Assembly: GCF_001050515.1 (NCBI RefSeq)
Contig: NZ_CAHS01000015.1
Span: forward strand, 744,001 to 808,000
Direction: 5' to 3'
DNA: 64,000 nucleotides
Source of the DNA: Erwinia piriflorinigrans CFBP 5888
GTDB taxonomy: Bacteria; Pseudomonadota; Gammaproteobacteria; Enterobacterales; Enterobacteriaceae
This document shows, one piece after another, positions 7,305-17,060 of the stretch (the first letter of the stretch is position 1; every line of letters starts with the position of its first letter). The position numbers were made by a program, and so were the translations under genes. The notes under the pieces were generated by a model. The model was given only the letters and a program-made list of their open reading frames with translations. It was not told where the DNA came from and made no database searches.

Positions 7305-7337
7305 CCCATTAAATGATAATAATTATCATTTAATGGG
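7305..7337. promoter_or_regulatory. Fur box: perfect 33-bp palindrome
   Basis: Arms CCCATTAAATGATAAT (7305-7320) and their exact reverse complement (7322-7337) flank a single A at 7321. The core AATGATAATAATTATCATT fits the 19-bp Fur consensus closely. It lies upstream of the ChaN-type gene on the minus strand and indicates iron-dependent repression. Confidence 0.9.
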
Positions 7338-7510
7338 CGAGATTATGATTTGATCTGCCTATGTCATCAATCTGATAGCGCTGCTGGCGCTATTTTTTAG
7401 CCTGACAACGTTCGTGAAGGCTTGCTCTGGCGGCATGTGGGCATGTAAGGACAGGAAAATGGGTAACGAAGTGGCACTGAAAATATTGCTATCGTGACTT
7501 CAGGCCGCTA

Positions 7511-7546
7511 CAAAAGACAAACCCCATGTAAAAACACGGGGTTTGT
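7511..7546 (-). terminator. Intrinsic terminator of gyrA
   Basis: The inverted repeat ACAAACCCC (7517-7525) and GGGGTTTGT (7538-7546), read on the minus strand, is followed by CTTTTG. It lies about 60 bases after the gyrA stop codon. Confidence 0.8.
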
Positions 7547-7604
7547 CAGCGGACTAAGCCGATTCAGGCAAACCGGCTTTATTTTACAGACTGACGTTTA
7601 GCGA

Positions 7605-10241
7605 TTATTCGTCATCGGGTTCTGCCGCTTCATCATCGCTGTCCACTTCCGGGGCAATATCTTCGTCCCCTTCAGCAAGGCTGCCATCGATGGCGTCGAG
7701 TTCTTCCTCGGCAACCGGCTCTGCCACACGTTGCAGGCCCACCACGTTTTCATCTTCGGCAGTGCGGATCAGGATAACGCCCTGGGTATTACGCCCCACG
7801 ACACTGACCTCGGACACGCGGGTACGTACCAGCGTACCGGCATCAGTGATCATCATAATCTGATCGCCGTCGACCACCTGTACCGCACCGATGACCGGCC
7901 CGTTACGCTCGGTCACCTTGATCGAGATAACCCCCTGGGTCGCGCGCGACTTGGTCGGGTATTCGGCGTTAGCCGTACGTTTGCCGTAGCCGTTCTGGGT
8001 CACGGTCATGATAGCGCCATCATCTCGCGGCACGATCAGTGATACCACGCGGTCGCCTTCAGCCAGCTTGATGCCACGAACGCCGGAGGCGGTACGGCCC
8101 ATCGCACGCACCGCGCTCTCCGCGAATCGCACCACTTTACCGGCGGCAGAGAACAGCATCGCCTCATCGCTACCGTTAGTCAGCGACACGCCGATCAGTT
8201 CATCATCATCACGCAGATTGACGGCGATAATACCGGCGCTGCGTGGACGGCTGAACTCGGTCAGTGCGGTTTTCTTCACGGTTCCGCTGGCGGTGGCCAT
8301 AAAGATATTCCAGCCTTCGGCATATTCACGCACCGGCAGAATAGCGGTAATACGTTCATTGGCTTCCAGCGGTAGCAGGTTGACGATTGGACGTCCACGC
8401 GCACCACGACTGGCTTCCGGCAGCTGGTAAACCTTCATCCAGTACAGACGACCCCGGCTTGAGAAGCACAGAATCGTATCGTGAGTGTTGGCCACCAGCA
8501 GGCGATCAATAAAGTCTTCTTCTTTAATACGCGCCGCCGATTTTCCTTTACCGCCACGGCGCTGCGCTTCGTAATCAGACAATGGCTGATACTTAACGTA
8601 GCCCTGGTGCGACAGGGTGACCACCACATCTTCCTGGTTGATCAGGTCTTCGATGTTGATATCGGCACTATTGGCGGTGATTTCGGTACGGCGCTTGTCG
8701 CCGAACTGATCGCGGATCAGCTCCAGCTCTTCACGGATCACTTCCATCAGACGCTCTGAGCTACCGAGAATACGCAGCAGTTCAGCAATCTGCGCCAGCA
8801 GATCTTTATACTCATCAAGCAGTTTTTCGTGCTCAAGCCCGGTCAGTTTTTGCAGGCGTAAATCGAGGATCGCCTGAGCCTGCTGCTCGGTCAGATGGTA
8901 CTGACCGTCGCGGATACCATACTGCTCTTCCAGCCACTCCGGACGAGCGGCGTTATCACCCGCACGCTCCAGCATGGCAGAAACATTACCCAGCGCCCAC
9001 GGGCGGGAAATCAGCCCCGCTTTCGCTTCTGCCGGTGTCGGGGCTGCACGGATCAACTCGATAATCGGGTCGATGTTAGCCAGCGCCACGGCCAGCGCCT
9101 CAAGGATATGAGCACGGTCGCGCGCTTTGCGCAGTTCGAAAATGGTACGACGGGTAATCACTTCCCGACGGTGACGCACGAAGGCTTCGAGAATATCCTT
9201 CAGCGGCATGATTTTTGGCTGGCCCTGATGCAGTGCCACCATATTGATGCCGAAAGAGGTTTGTAGCTGCGTCAGCGAGTAAAGGTTGTTCAGCACTACC
9301 TCACCCACCGCATCGCGTTTCACTTCAATCACGATGCGCATACCGTCTTTATCGGACTCATCACGCAGGGCGCTGATGCCTTCCAGACGTTTCTCTTTCA
9401 CCAGCTCGGCCATTTTCTCAATCAGGCGTGCTTTGTTCACCTGATAAGGTATTTCGTGCACGATGATGGTTTCGCGGCCGGTTTTGGCATCCACTTCGAC
9501 TTCGCCACGGGCGCGGATATAAATCTTACCGCGTCCGGTACGGTAGGCTTCCTCAATGCCGCGACGGCCATTGATGATAGCCGCAGTCGGGAAGTCCGGG
9601 CCAGGGATGTGCTCCATCAGGCCTTCGACGGTAATATTCTCGTCGTCAATGTAGGCCAGGCAACCGTTGATCACCTCGGTGATATTGTGAGGAGGAATGT
9701 TGGTGGCCATCCCCACAGCAATGCCCGAAGAACCGTTGATTAACAGGTTCGGGATGCGGGTCGGCATCACTTCTGGGATCTGTTCAGTGCCATCATAGTT
9801 GGGCACAAAATCAACGGTCTCTTTTTCCAGATCCGCCAGCAGTTCGTGAGCGATCTTTGACATGCGCACTTCGGTGTAACGCATCGCTGCCGCAGAGTCG
9901 CCGTCGACGGAGCCGAAGTTGCCCTGCCCATCGACCAGCATATAGCGCAGTGAGAATGGCTGCGCCATACGTACGATGGTGTCATAGACGGCGCTGTCGC
10001 CGTGAGGGTGATATTTACCGATGACATCGCCGACGACACGGGCGGATTTTTTATAAGCTTTGTTCCAGTCGTTACCGAGCACGTTCATAGCGTAAAGCAC
10101 ACGGCGGTGAACCGGCTTTAAGCCATCACGGACATCTGGCAGCGCACGGCCAACGATGACCGACATTGCATAATCCAGATAGGAGTTCTTCAACTCTTCT
10201 TCGATATTGACCGGTGTAATTTCGCGGGCGAGGTCGCTCAT
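7605..10241 (-). CDS. gyrA: DNA gyrase subunit A
   Basis: 878 residues (E. coli 875). GyrA cuts and rejoins DNA in the A2B2 gyrase that introduces negative supercoils. The start [18 protein letters not shown] matches E. coli; an in-frame ATG 12 codons earlier is not used by the family. The winged-helix/tower breakage domain contains the catalytic Tyr122 (AMRYTEVRM). The C-terminal beta-pinwheel has the GyrA box QRRGGKG, and the tail is acidic (ending [12 protein letters not shown]). The quinolone-resistance region is wild type: Ser83 and Asp87 in [11 protein letters not shown]. Divergent from ubiG, as in E. coli. Confidence 0.98.
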   Translation of the reverse strand: MSDLAREITPVNIEEELKNSYLDYAMSVIVGRALPDVRDGLKPVHRRVLYAMNVLGNDWNKAYKKSARVVGDVIGKYHPHGDSAVYDTIVRMAQPFSLRYMLVDGQGNFGSVDGDSAAAMRYTEVRMSKIAHELLADLEKETVDFVPNYDGTEQIPEVMPTRIPNLLINGSSGIAVGMATNIPPHNITEVINGCLAYIDDENITVEGLMEHIPGPDFPTAAIINGRRGIEEAYRTGRGKIYIRARGEVEVDAKTGRETIIVHEIPYQVNKARLIEKMAELVKEKRLEGISALRDESDKDGMRIVIEVKRDAVGEVVLNNLYSLTQLQTSFGINMVALHQGQPKIMPLKDILEAFVRHRREVITRRTIFELRKARDRAHILEALAVALANIDPIIELIRAAPTPAEAKAGLISRPWALGNVSAMLERAGDNAARPEWLEEQYGIRDGQYHLTEQQAQAILDLRLQKLTGLEHEKLLDEYKDLLAQIAELLRILGSSERLMEVIREELELIRDQFGDKRRTEITANSADINIEDLINQEDVVVTLSHQGYVKYQPLSDYEAQRRGGKGKSAARIKEEDFIDRLLVANTHDTILCFSSRGRLYWMKVYQLPEASRGARGRPIVNLLPLEANERITAILPVREYAEGWNIFMATASGTVKKTALTEFSRPRSAGIIAVNLRDDDELIGVSLTNGSDEAMLFSAAGKVVRFAESAVRAMGRTASGVRGIKLAEGDRVVSLIVPRDDGAIMTVTQNGYGKRTANAEYPTKSRATQGVISIKVTERNGPVIGAVQVVDGDQIMMITDAGTLVRTRVSEVSVVGRNTQGVILIRTAEDENVVGLQRVAEPVAEEELDAIDGSLAEGDEDIAPEVDSDDEAAEPDDE

Positions 10242-10433
10242 GGACGCGCTTTCCTTACTATTTAATCCCGGATTCAAGGGTGCGAAAGTATATCACACTG
10301 CGTCCTGGTGGTGAATGGAAAGCGTTGCTGTAAGCGCTTAATCGCTTTCTGTAAGACGCGTATGCCGAAGCGCTGCCCATCGTGGCAGGTAACGATGTAT
10401 ACTGCAGCAAACTTTGGCTGGAGTCCTGTCCTA

Positions 10434-11165
10434 ATGAAAGCAGAACAAAACACAGACACACATAACGTTGATCGGGGTGAAATCGCCAAATTTGAAGCGG
10501 TCGCTTCGCGCTGGTGGGATCTGGAAGGTGAATTTAAGCCGCTGCACAGAATTAATCCGCTGCGTCTCGGATGGATTGCGCAACATGCCAATGGTCTGTT
10601 TGGCAAAAAGGTGCTGGATGTCGGCTGCGGCGGCGGCATTCTTTCGGAAAGCATGGCGCGTGAAGGTGCAAACGTGACCGGGCTGGATATGGGTGCGGAG
10701 CCGTTGCAGGTGGCGCGTCTGCACGCGCTGGAAAGCGGCGTGAACATCGATTATGTCCAGCAAACGGTAGAAGAACATGCCGGGCAGTTTGCCGGGCAAT
10801 ATGACGTGGTCACCTGTATGGAAATGCTGGAACACGTTCCCGATCCCCGCTCTGTGGTTCATGCTTGTGCCAAGCTGGTCAAACCCGGCGGCGAGGTGTT
10901 TTTCTCCACCCTCAACCGCAACAGCAAATCCTGGCTGATGGCGATTATTGGTGCTGAATACATACTGCGTATGGTGCCACGCGGCACTCATGACATTAAA
11001 AAGTTTATTCGTCCGGGCGAACTGCTCAACTGGGTGGATGAAACGCCGCTGCGTGAACGTCATATCATTGGCCTGCACTATAATCCACTGACCAACCGTT
11101 TCAAGCTGGCACCCGGCGTCGACGTCAACTATATGGTACATACTCACCGCACCATCACTGACTAG
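10434..11165 (+). CDS. ubiG: Ubiquinone biosynthesis O-methyltransferase UbiG
   Basis: 243 residues. UbiG carries out both O-methylation steps of ubiquinone synthesis using S-adenosylmethionine. The Rossmann-type motif [16 protein letters not shown] and the family-specific stretch [11 protein letters not shown] are present, together with the start region [22 protein letters not shown]. The ATG at 10434 follows a GGAG about 10 bases upstream; a longer in-frame extension from 10308 would run into the gyrA promoter and is not part of the family. Divergent from gyrA with about 190 bp between them. Confidence 0.97.
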   Translation: MKAEQNTDTHNVDRGEIAKFEAVASRWWDLEGEFKPLHRINPLRLGWIAQHANGLFGKKVLDVGCGGGILSESMAREGANVTGLDMGAEPLQVARLHALESGVNIDYVQQTVEEHAGQFAGQYDVVTCMEMLEHVPDPRSVVHACAKLVKPGGEVFFSTLNRNSKSWLMAIIGAEYILRMVPRGTHDIKKFIRPGELLNWVDETPLRERHIIGLHYNPLTNRFKLAPGVDVNYMVHTHRTITD

Positions 11166-11523
11166 TTTGCCCTGGCACAAGCGGATGCAGCTTTGATTCT
11201 TGGTACTTTAAGCCCCTCTTAACGTCGGGCTTATATTGCATCGCTTTCGACTGACGCCGCCCACCACGATCCGTCCTGGCCCAATTTTTTATGCTTCTGG
11301 TCATGTAGTGGCGTTTTATTACACGTATTTTCCGCTAACAAAAAGCCCTTAATTGGCTGGCTGGACAAGAAACCTGCTACTGGTCAAAAAACTAAAAAAA
11401 ATCTTTACCCATTGACAATTACCCAGGGCCTTGAGAAACGAGGACTTAGGAAAAAAGCCAGTCAGGCACTCCCATTTTTCTGCGAAAATCAAGCCTTGTT
11501 AACCGCGCAGAAGTTACTAGAAT

Positions 11524-11571
11524 ACTCATTATATTGTTGTTGAAACTTCTATCACCCCCTATATGTAGTGT
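11524..11571 (+). promoter_or_regulatory. Tandem NrdR-box-like sites upstream of nrdA
   Basis: CCCCTATATGTAGTGT (11556-11571) matches the NrdR consensus ACACwATATATwGTGT at 13 of 16 positions. ACTCATTATATTGTTG (11524-11539) matches at 12 of 16. Their centres are 32 bp apart, three helical turns, which is the usual arrangement for the ATP/dATP-sensing repressor NrdR at ribonucleotide reductase operons. Confidence 0.6.
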
Positions 11572-11580
11572 TTATCCACA
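11572..11580 (+). promoter_or_regulatory. DnaA box upstream of nrdA
   Basis: TTATCCACA is the perfect DnaA-box consensus, about 70 bases before the nrdA start. A degenerate second copy, TTACTCACA, follows at 11584-11592. E. coli nrdAB is also controlled by DnaA at paired boxes, linking dNTP supply to initiation. Confidence 0.75.
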
Positions 11581-11649
11581 GAGTTACTCACAAAGAGCTA
11601 CCTGTGCATAAGCGTGGGGATTATTTGTTAAGGACAGGTAAAACGCGAC

Positions 11650-13935
11650 ATGAATCAGAGTCTGCTTGTAACCAAACGCGATGGCCGCACCGAACGTATC
11701 GATCTCGATAAAATCCACCGTGTTCTCGACTGGGCTGCCGAAGGTCTGCAAAATGTCTCCGTCTCCCAGGTTGAACTGCGTTCCCATATCCAGTTCTACG
11801 AAGGTATCCGCACTTCTGATATCCATGAAACCATCATCAAGTCAGCCGCTGACCTGATCTCACGCGATGCACCTGATTATCAATACATGGCCGCACGCCT
11901 GGCCATTTTCCATCTGCGCAAAAAAGCCTATGGCCAGTTTGAGCCACCGAAGCTTATTGACCAGGTGACGCGCATGGTCGAAATGGGTAAATACGATGCT
12001 CATCTTCTGACGGACTACAGCGCCGAAGAGTTTGAGCAGATGGACGGCTTTATTGACCACTGGCGCGATATGAACTTCTCGTATGCTGCCGTGAAGCAGC
12101 TGGAAGGAAAATATCTGGCGCAGAACCGTGTTAGCGGTGATATCTACGAAAGCGCACAGTTCCTGTATATCCTGGTGGCTGCCTGCCTGTTCTCAGGCTA
12201 TCCGCGCGCCACTCGTCTGGACTACGTTAAACGCTTCTATGACGCGATTTCAACCTTCAAAATTTCGTTGCCAACGCCGATTATGTCCGGCGTTCGTACC
12301 CCTACGCGTCAGTTCAGCTCCTGTGTTCTGATTGAGTGCGGCGACAGCCTGGACTCCATCAATGCCACTTCCAGCGCCATTGTGAAGTACGTTTCCCAGC
12401 GTGCCGGCATTGGCATTAACGCTGGCCGTATTCGCGCCCTGGGCAGCCCGATCCGTGGCGGTGAAGCATTCCATACCGGCTGTATTCCGTTCTACAAGCA
12501 CTTCCAGACGGCGGTAAAGTCCTGCTCTCAGGGCGGCGTTCGCGGTGGTGCGGCTACGCTGTTCTACCCAATGTGGCATATGGAAGTGGAAAGCCTGCTG
12601 GTACTGAAGAACAACCGTGGTGTCGAAGGTAACCGCGTACGCCATATGGACTACGGGGTACAGATTAACAAGCTGATGTATCAGCGCCTGCTGAAGGGCG
12701 AAGATATCACCCTTTTCAGCCCGTCAGATGTACCGGGCCTGTATGATGCTTTCTTCGCTAATCAGGATGAGTTTGAACGCCTGTATACGAAATATGAGAA
12801 AGATGACAGCATTCGTAAACAGCGCGTGAAGGCCGTCGATCTGTTCTCACTGATGATGCAGGAACGGGCTTCGACCGGTCGTATCTATATTCAAAACGTT
12901 GACCACTGCAATACTCACAGCCCGTTTGACCCGGCTATCGCGCCGGTGCGCCAGTCTAACCTGTGCCTGGAAATTGCGTTGCCGACCAAGCCGATGCAGG
13001 ATGTTAACGACGAAAGCGGCGAAATTGCGCTTTGTACCCTGTCGGCATTCAACCTCGGCGCGATTGAAAGCCTGGACGATTTGCAGGAGCTGGCAACGCT
13101 GGCAGTTCGTGCTCTGGATGCGCTGCTTGACTACCAGGATTATCCTATCCCGGCGGCTAAACGCGGTGCGATGGGACGTCGTACCTTGGGTATCGGCGTG
13201 ATCAACTTCGCCTATTATCTGGCTAAGCATGGCGTGCGTTACTCTGACGGCAGTGCCAACAATCTGACGCATCAGACCTTTGAAGCCATTCAGTACTGGT
13301 TGCTCAGAGCATCCAACGAACTGGCTATTGAGCAGGGTGCCTGCCCGTGGTTTGCAGAGACCACCTACGCGCAGGGCATAATGCCAATCGATACCTACAA
13401 AAAAGATCTGGATACTATCTGTAATACCCCGCTACTGCTCGACTGGGAAGGTCTGCGCGAGTCTGTGAAAACTCACGGCCTGCGTAACTCGACTCTGTCG
13501 GCGCTGATGCCTTCTGAAACGTCTTCACAGATTTCTAACGCCACCAACGGCATTGAACCGCCGCGCGGTCATATCAGCATTAAAGCATCGAAAGACGGTA
13601 TCCTGCGTCAGGTGGTGCCGGAATATGAGCGCCTGAAAGATAGCTATGAGCTGCTGTGGGATATGCCAAATAATGACGGCTATTTGCAGCTGGTTGGCGT
13701 TATGCAGAAGTTTGTCGACCAGGCCATTTCGTCGAACACCAACTACGATCCGACCCGCTTCGCTAACGGTCGCGTGCCGATGAAACAACTACTGAAAGAT
13801 TTGCTGACCGCCTATAAATTTGGTGTCAAAACGCTCTACTACCAGAACACCCGTGACGGAGCAGAAGATTCACAGGACGACCTCGCACCGTCCATTCAGG
13901 ATGACGGCTGCGAAAGCGGTGCCTGCAAAATCTAA
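11650..13935 (+). CDS. nrdA: Ribonucleoside-diphosphate reductase class Ia, alpha subunit
   Basis: 761 residues, the same length as E. coli NrdA. It reduces ribonucleoside diphosphates to deoxy forms, together with the NrdB radical subunit. The N-terminal ATP cone (LVTKRDGRTERIDLDKIHRVLDW) carries the dATP-sensing activity site. Catalytic cysteines are visible in FSSCVLIECGD, RQSNLCLEIALP and GEIALCTLSAFN, and the redox pair Cys754/Cys759 lies in the C-terminal tail CESGACKI. First gene of nrdA-nrdB-yfaE. Confidence 0.98.
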   Translation: MNQSLLVTKRDGRTERIDLDKIHRVLDWAAEGLQNVSVSQVELRSHIQFYEGIRTSDIHETIIKSAADLISRDAPDYQYMAARLAIFHLRKKAYGQFEPPKLIDQVTRMVEMGKYDAHLLTDYSAEEFEQMDGFIDHWRDMNFSYAAVKQLEGKYLAQNRVSGDIYESAQFLYILVAACLFSGYPRATRLDYVKRFYDAISTFKISLPTPIMSGVRTPTRQFSSCVLIECGDSLDSINATSSAIVKYVSQRAGIGINAGRIRALGSPIRGGEAFHTGCIPFYKHFQTAVKSCSQGGVRGGAATLFYPMWHMEVESLLVLKNNRGVEGNRVRHMDYGVQINKLMYQRLLKGEDITLFSPSDVPGLYDAFFANQDEFERLYTKYEKDDSIRKQRVKAVDLFSLMMQERASTGRIYIQNVDHCNTHSPFDPAIAPVRQSNLCLEIALPTKPMQDVNDESGEIALCTLSAFNLGAIESLDDLQELATLAVRALDALLDYQDYPIPAAKRGAMGRRTLGIGVINFAYYLAKHGVRYSDGSANNLTHQTFEAIQYWLLRASNELAIEQGACPWFAETTYAQGIMPIDTYKKDLDTICNTPLLLDWEGLRESVKTHGLRNSTLSALMPSETSSQISNATNGIEPPRGHISIKASKDGILRQVVPEYERLKDSYELLWDMPNNDGYLQLVGVMQKFVDQAISSNTNYDPTRFANGRVPMKQLLKDLLTAYKFGVKTLYYQNTRDGAEDSQDDLAPSIQDDGCESGACKI

Positions 13936-13945
13936 CCTTTATCCC

Positions 13946-13976
13946 CGGGGGCAGACGCGTTTGCCCCCCGTTTTTT
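13946..13976 (+). terminator. Intrinsic terminator between nrdA and nrdB
   Basis: Arms GGGGGCA (13947-13953) and TGCCCCC (13962-13968), an 8-base loop, then CG and six T residues (13971-13976). It lies in the 51-bp nrdA-nrdB gap and ends only 10 bases before the nrdB ATG. This makes it an intra-operonic terminator or attenuator rather than an operon end. Confidence 0.75.
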
Positions 13977-13986
13977 GGAATGAATC

Positions 13987-15117
13987 ATGGCCTACACAAC
14001 CTTTTCGCAGAATAAAAATGACCAGTTGCTGGAGCCGATGTTCTTCGGACAGCCGGTTAACGTCGCGCGCTTCGACCAGCAAAAATATGACATCTTCGAA
14101 AAACTGATCGAAAAGCAGCTCTCCTTTTTCTGGCGTCCGGAAGAGGTTGACGTATCCCGCGATCGCATTGACTATCAGGCGCTGCCGGAACACGAAAAAC
14201 ACATTTTTATCAGTAACCTGAAATATCAGACGCTGCTGGACTCCATTCAGGGGCGCAGCCCGAACGTGGCGCTGCTGCCGCTGATCTCCATTCCTGAACT
14301 GGAAACGTGGATTGAAACCTGGGCGTTCTCAGAAACCATTCACTCACGTTCATATACCCATATCATCCGCAATATCGTGAACGATCCGGCGCTGGTGTTT
14401 GACGATATCGTCACTAACGAACAGATCCTGTCGCGCGCAAAAGATATCTCCGGCTACTACGACGATCTGATTGAAATGACCAGCTACTGGCATCTGCTGG
14501 GTGAAGGAACGCATCAGGTCAATGGCAAAACCATCACCGTTAATCTGCGCGCGCTGAAAAAGCAGCTCTATATCTGCCTGATGAGCGTGAATGCGCTGGA
14601 AGCGATCCGCTTTTATGTCAGTTTCGCCTGCTCCTTTGCCTTTGCCGAGCGCGAGTTGATGGAAGGTAACGCAAAAATCATTAAGCTCATCGCGCGCGAT
14701 GAGGCTCTGCATCTGACCGGCACTCAGCATATGCTGAACCTGTTGCGCAGCGGCACAGATGACCCGGAGATGGCCGAAATCGCCAAAGAGTGTCGTCAGG
14801 AGTGTTATGACCTGTTTGTGCTGGCGGCCGAGCAGGAAAAAGAGTGGGCAGAATACCTGTTCAGCGGCGGTTCGATGATTGGCCTGAATAAAGACATTCT
14901 GTGTCAGTACATTGAATATATTACCAATATCCGCATGAATGCCGTGGGCCTGGATCTGCCGTTCAAAACGCGCTCGAACCCCATCCCGTGGATTAACTCC
15001 TGGCTGGTTTCAGATAACGTGCAGGTCGCCCCACAGGAAGTGGAGGTCAGTTCTTACCTGGTCGGGCAGATTGACTCCGAAGTGAACGCTGATGACCTCA
15101 GCGATTTCCAGCTGTAA
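13987..15117 (+). CDS. nrdB: Ribonucleoside-diphosphate reductase class Ia, beta subunit
   Basis: 376 residues (E. coli 376). This subunit holds the diiron centre and the stable tyrosyl radical. Iron-ligand motifs include [20 protein letters not shown], with the radical Tyr123 (Tyr122 after Met removal), and [17 protein letters not shown]. The C-terminal peptide [11 protein letters not shown] is the conserved tail that docks on NrdA. The yfaE GTG follows two bases after the stop codon. Confidence 0.98.
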   Translation: MAYTTFSQNKNDQLLEPMFFGQPVNVARFDQQKYDIFEKLIEKQLSFFWRPEEVDVSRDRIDYQALPEHEKHIFISNLKYQTLLDSIQGRSPNVALLPLISIPELETWIETWAFSETIHSRSYTHIIRNIVNDPALVFDDIVTNEQILSRAKDISGYYDDLIEMTSYWHLLGEGTHQVNGKTITVNLRALKKQLYICLMSVNALEAIRFYVSFACSFAFAERELMEGNAKIIKLIARDEALHLTGTQHMLNLLRSGTDDPEMAEIAKECRQECYDLFVLAAEQEKEWAEYLFSGGSMIGLNKDILCQYIEYITNIRMNAVGLDLPFKTRSNPIPWINSWLVSDNVQVAPQEVEVSSYLVGQIDSEVNADDLSDFQL

Positions 15118-15119
15118 CA

Positions 15120-15380
15120 GTGGCACGTTCGACCATTACGCTGCGTGCTTCCGGTACGCAGCTTGAATGCCATGACCAACACCCTTCCCTGCTTGCCGCT
15201 CTGGAGGCGCACAGCGTGTGTGTGGAATACCAGTGCCGTGAAGGCTATTGTGGCTCCTGCCGCACCCGCCTGCTGAAGGGTGAAGTCAGCTACAGCGCAA
15301 CACCGCTGGCCTTTGTGCAACCGGGTGAAATTCTACCCTGCTGCTGTCTGGCCAGTGGTGATATTGAGATCGAGCTTTAA
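15120..15380 (+). CDS. yfaE: 2Fe-2S ferredoxin YfaE, NrdB diferric-tyrosyl radical maintenance
   Basis: 86 residues, GTG start two bases after the nrdB stop, so probably translationally coupled. Plant-type [2Fe-2S] ligands are Cys39, Cys44 and Cys47 (CREGYCGSC), plus a cysteine in LPCCC (74-76). YfaE in E. coli supplies electrons to rebuild the NrdB diferric-tyrosyl cofactor, which fits its position as third gene of the operon. Confidence 0.95.
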   Translation: MARSTITLRASGTQLECHDQHPSLLAALEAHSVCVEYQCREGYCGSCRTRLLKGEVSYSATPLAFVQPGEILPCCCLASGDIEIEL

Positions 15381-15440
15381 GAGCCAGCCTGGGCAAGCGC
15401 GCTCACCTGGCCATAAACTGCCTCGTTAAAACCTTAGGTA

Positions 15441-16631
15441 TTACAAGGTTTCCACTACCTCAATCCAGCCGTGCCCGCCGGTCACCGTCTGACCATTAAG
15501 CCAGCGGCGCAGCATATTCATTGCCAGCATCGCCACCATATCCTGACGTGCTTTCAGTCCGTGACGATTAACGCTAAATTTCACTTTTTGCGCAAAAGTG
15601 CCTTCCGGCGTATGCAGCGCAAAGCCTAAACGCTCGTCTTCCATGGCTCCGACAACCAGCGCCAGATGGGCATGATGCTTGGAGGCAAGTTGCTGACTGC
15701 GCGCCGCCAGTAAGCCGAGCGTCTCCCCCTGTGCTGGCAGGACATTGCCCGCAACCAGCCTGGCTCCGGCGGCATTGAGCTGCCACTGTAGCAGCCCGGC
15801 GCTGAACTGCTCACTGACCGACAGCGATAGCTTGTGTTCTTTTAAGCGCCGCGCCAGCTGTTCAGGTAAGGTCTCCAACCCTTCAAAAATGACGCTGTCG
15901 CCAGCGATTTCACGCACCTGCTGCCAAAACTGTTCCATTTGCGCGTGCTTTTCCGCCGGGCCATTCAGCTTCAGCTCGATGATGGGCATGGAAGCGCGAT
16001 AGCCCATCACCACGCCCTCCGGCAGCGGTAGCGTTTCAATGGCTGATGCCAGGTCACTCTCGCCACGACCGAAAGTGGTCATGCGTAAACAGAGCGGGGG
16101 TTGCGGCAGCGTAAAACGGGCTTTAAGACGCGGCAGGATTTGCTCTGTTACCATCAGCTTATATTCGGACGGCACGCCTGGCGTAAAGAATATCCAGCAA
16201 CGATTTAACTGCATGGCAAAGCCACAGGCGGTGCCAACCGGGTTATCGATCATCTCGGCCCCCCGTGGAATTTCAGCCTGCTTGCGGTTGCTGGCCGCCA
16301 TGACTTTGCCACGGCTGGCAAAAAATGCCTCCATTTTGCTCAGCCACTCAGGTTGAATTTCCAGCGGCACACCTGCGGCCGTTGCTGCCGCCAGCGCACT
16401 CAAATCGTCACTGGTTGGCCCCAGACCGCCGTTGACGATCAGGACATCAGCCATTTCGCTGCGCTCGGTCAGTACCGCGACCAGCTCTTCCAGGCTGTCA
16501 CCCACCGTCTGACGACGCGTCATTGCCAGACCTTGTTCCATCAGCAGCGCGGCCAGCCAAGCCGCATTGGTATCGACGATCTGCCCGTGCAGCACTTCAT
16601 CGCCGGTCGCGAGCATTTCCACTCTTATCAT
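15441..16631 (-). CDS. yfaY: CinA-like protein YfaY
   Basis: 396 residues. The N-terminal molybdopterin-binding-like (MoCF) domain carries IVNGGLGPTSDDLSALAAATA, NNR-type and NPVGTACGF motifs and FFTPGVPSEYKLM. The C-terminal domain is a degenerate CinA nicotinamide-nucleotide amidase-like region (SLSVSEQFSAGLLQWQL, where the usual catalytic signature is altered). The start MIRVEMLATGDEVLHGQIVDTN matches E. coli YfaY; the frame extends upstream but without family similarity. Convergent with yfaE. The physiological role in this genus is not defined. Confidence 0.93.
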   Translation of the reverse strand: MIRVEMLATGDEVLHGQIVDTNAAWLAALLMEQGLAMTRRQTVGDSLEELVAVLTERSEMADVLIVNGGLGPTSDDLSALAAATAAGVPLEIQPEWLSKMEAFFASRGKVMAASNRKQAEIPRGAEMIDNPVGTACGFAMQLNRCWIFFTPGVPSEYKLMVTEQILPRLKARFTLPQPPLCLRMTTFGRGESDLASAIETLPLPEGVVMGYRASMPIIELKLNGPAEKHAQMEQFWQQVREIAGDSVIFEGLETLPEQLARRLKEHKLSLSVSEQFSAGLLQWQLNAAGARLVAGNVLPAQGETLGLLAARSQQLASKHHAHLALVVGAMEDERLGFALHTPEGTFAQKVKFSVNRHGLKARQDMVAMLAMNMLRRWLNGQTVTGGHGWIEVVETL

Positions 16632-17060
16632 TTTTATCTCCGGGTATAGGCAAGTTTTCACACTGTATGAAGCACATGTAAGAAACACAACGTCATTTTC
16701 ACATTTCGCCGCGATTTATGACCGGAAAATGACAACTGCGCCACTCTCGTGATCTGCGGCACCTGGCTGCTTTCAGCGTTCTGCATACGCCGTTAAAGTA
16801 AGCTGTCATAGCCCTCCCACGTAATCCCACCGCAATTATCAGTACCGTTATTCAGACAGCAACCGGTATAAAAATGTCGTAAAAATCACGCCATCCGTCT
16901 ATAAATTAGGTAAATAATATTGTACTTATGAATGCTCTTACAGCATTTCACGGCCCTGCTCTGAACGCGGATAGCTGATTTTTCGGCAGCAATCTGGCGT
17001 ACAGTCAACGCCCGTTGAGAGGCAAATGTCGTCATACTTAATCGCAAATAAGATCGATAA
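16632..17060. other. Divergent yfaY-kup intergenic region
   Basis: 429 bp that must contain the promoters of both divergent genes. The stretch before kup (about 16900-16930) is AT-rich. I see no open frame with family similarity, no strong hairpin and no recognisable operator. Confidence 0.5.

Larger units (their letters stand above)
11166..11649 (+). promoter_or_regulatory. ubiG-nrdA intergenic region: nrdAB promoter region
   Basis: 484 bp without a gene. E. coli has the autotransporter gene yfaL here; none is present. The right 130 bp hold the nrdA control sites listed separately (two NrdR-like boxes and a DnaA box). A weak inverted repeat AAGCCC/GGGCTT near 11210-11233 could end ubiG transcription, but it lacks a T-run. 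Confidence 0.6.

Noticed and set aside
12250-12645. Long antisense frame inside nrdA; similar ones occur inside gyrA, nuoG, nuoF and pta
   Set aside because: Antisense shadows of GC-rich coding sequence; the sense frames are certain.
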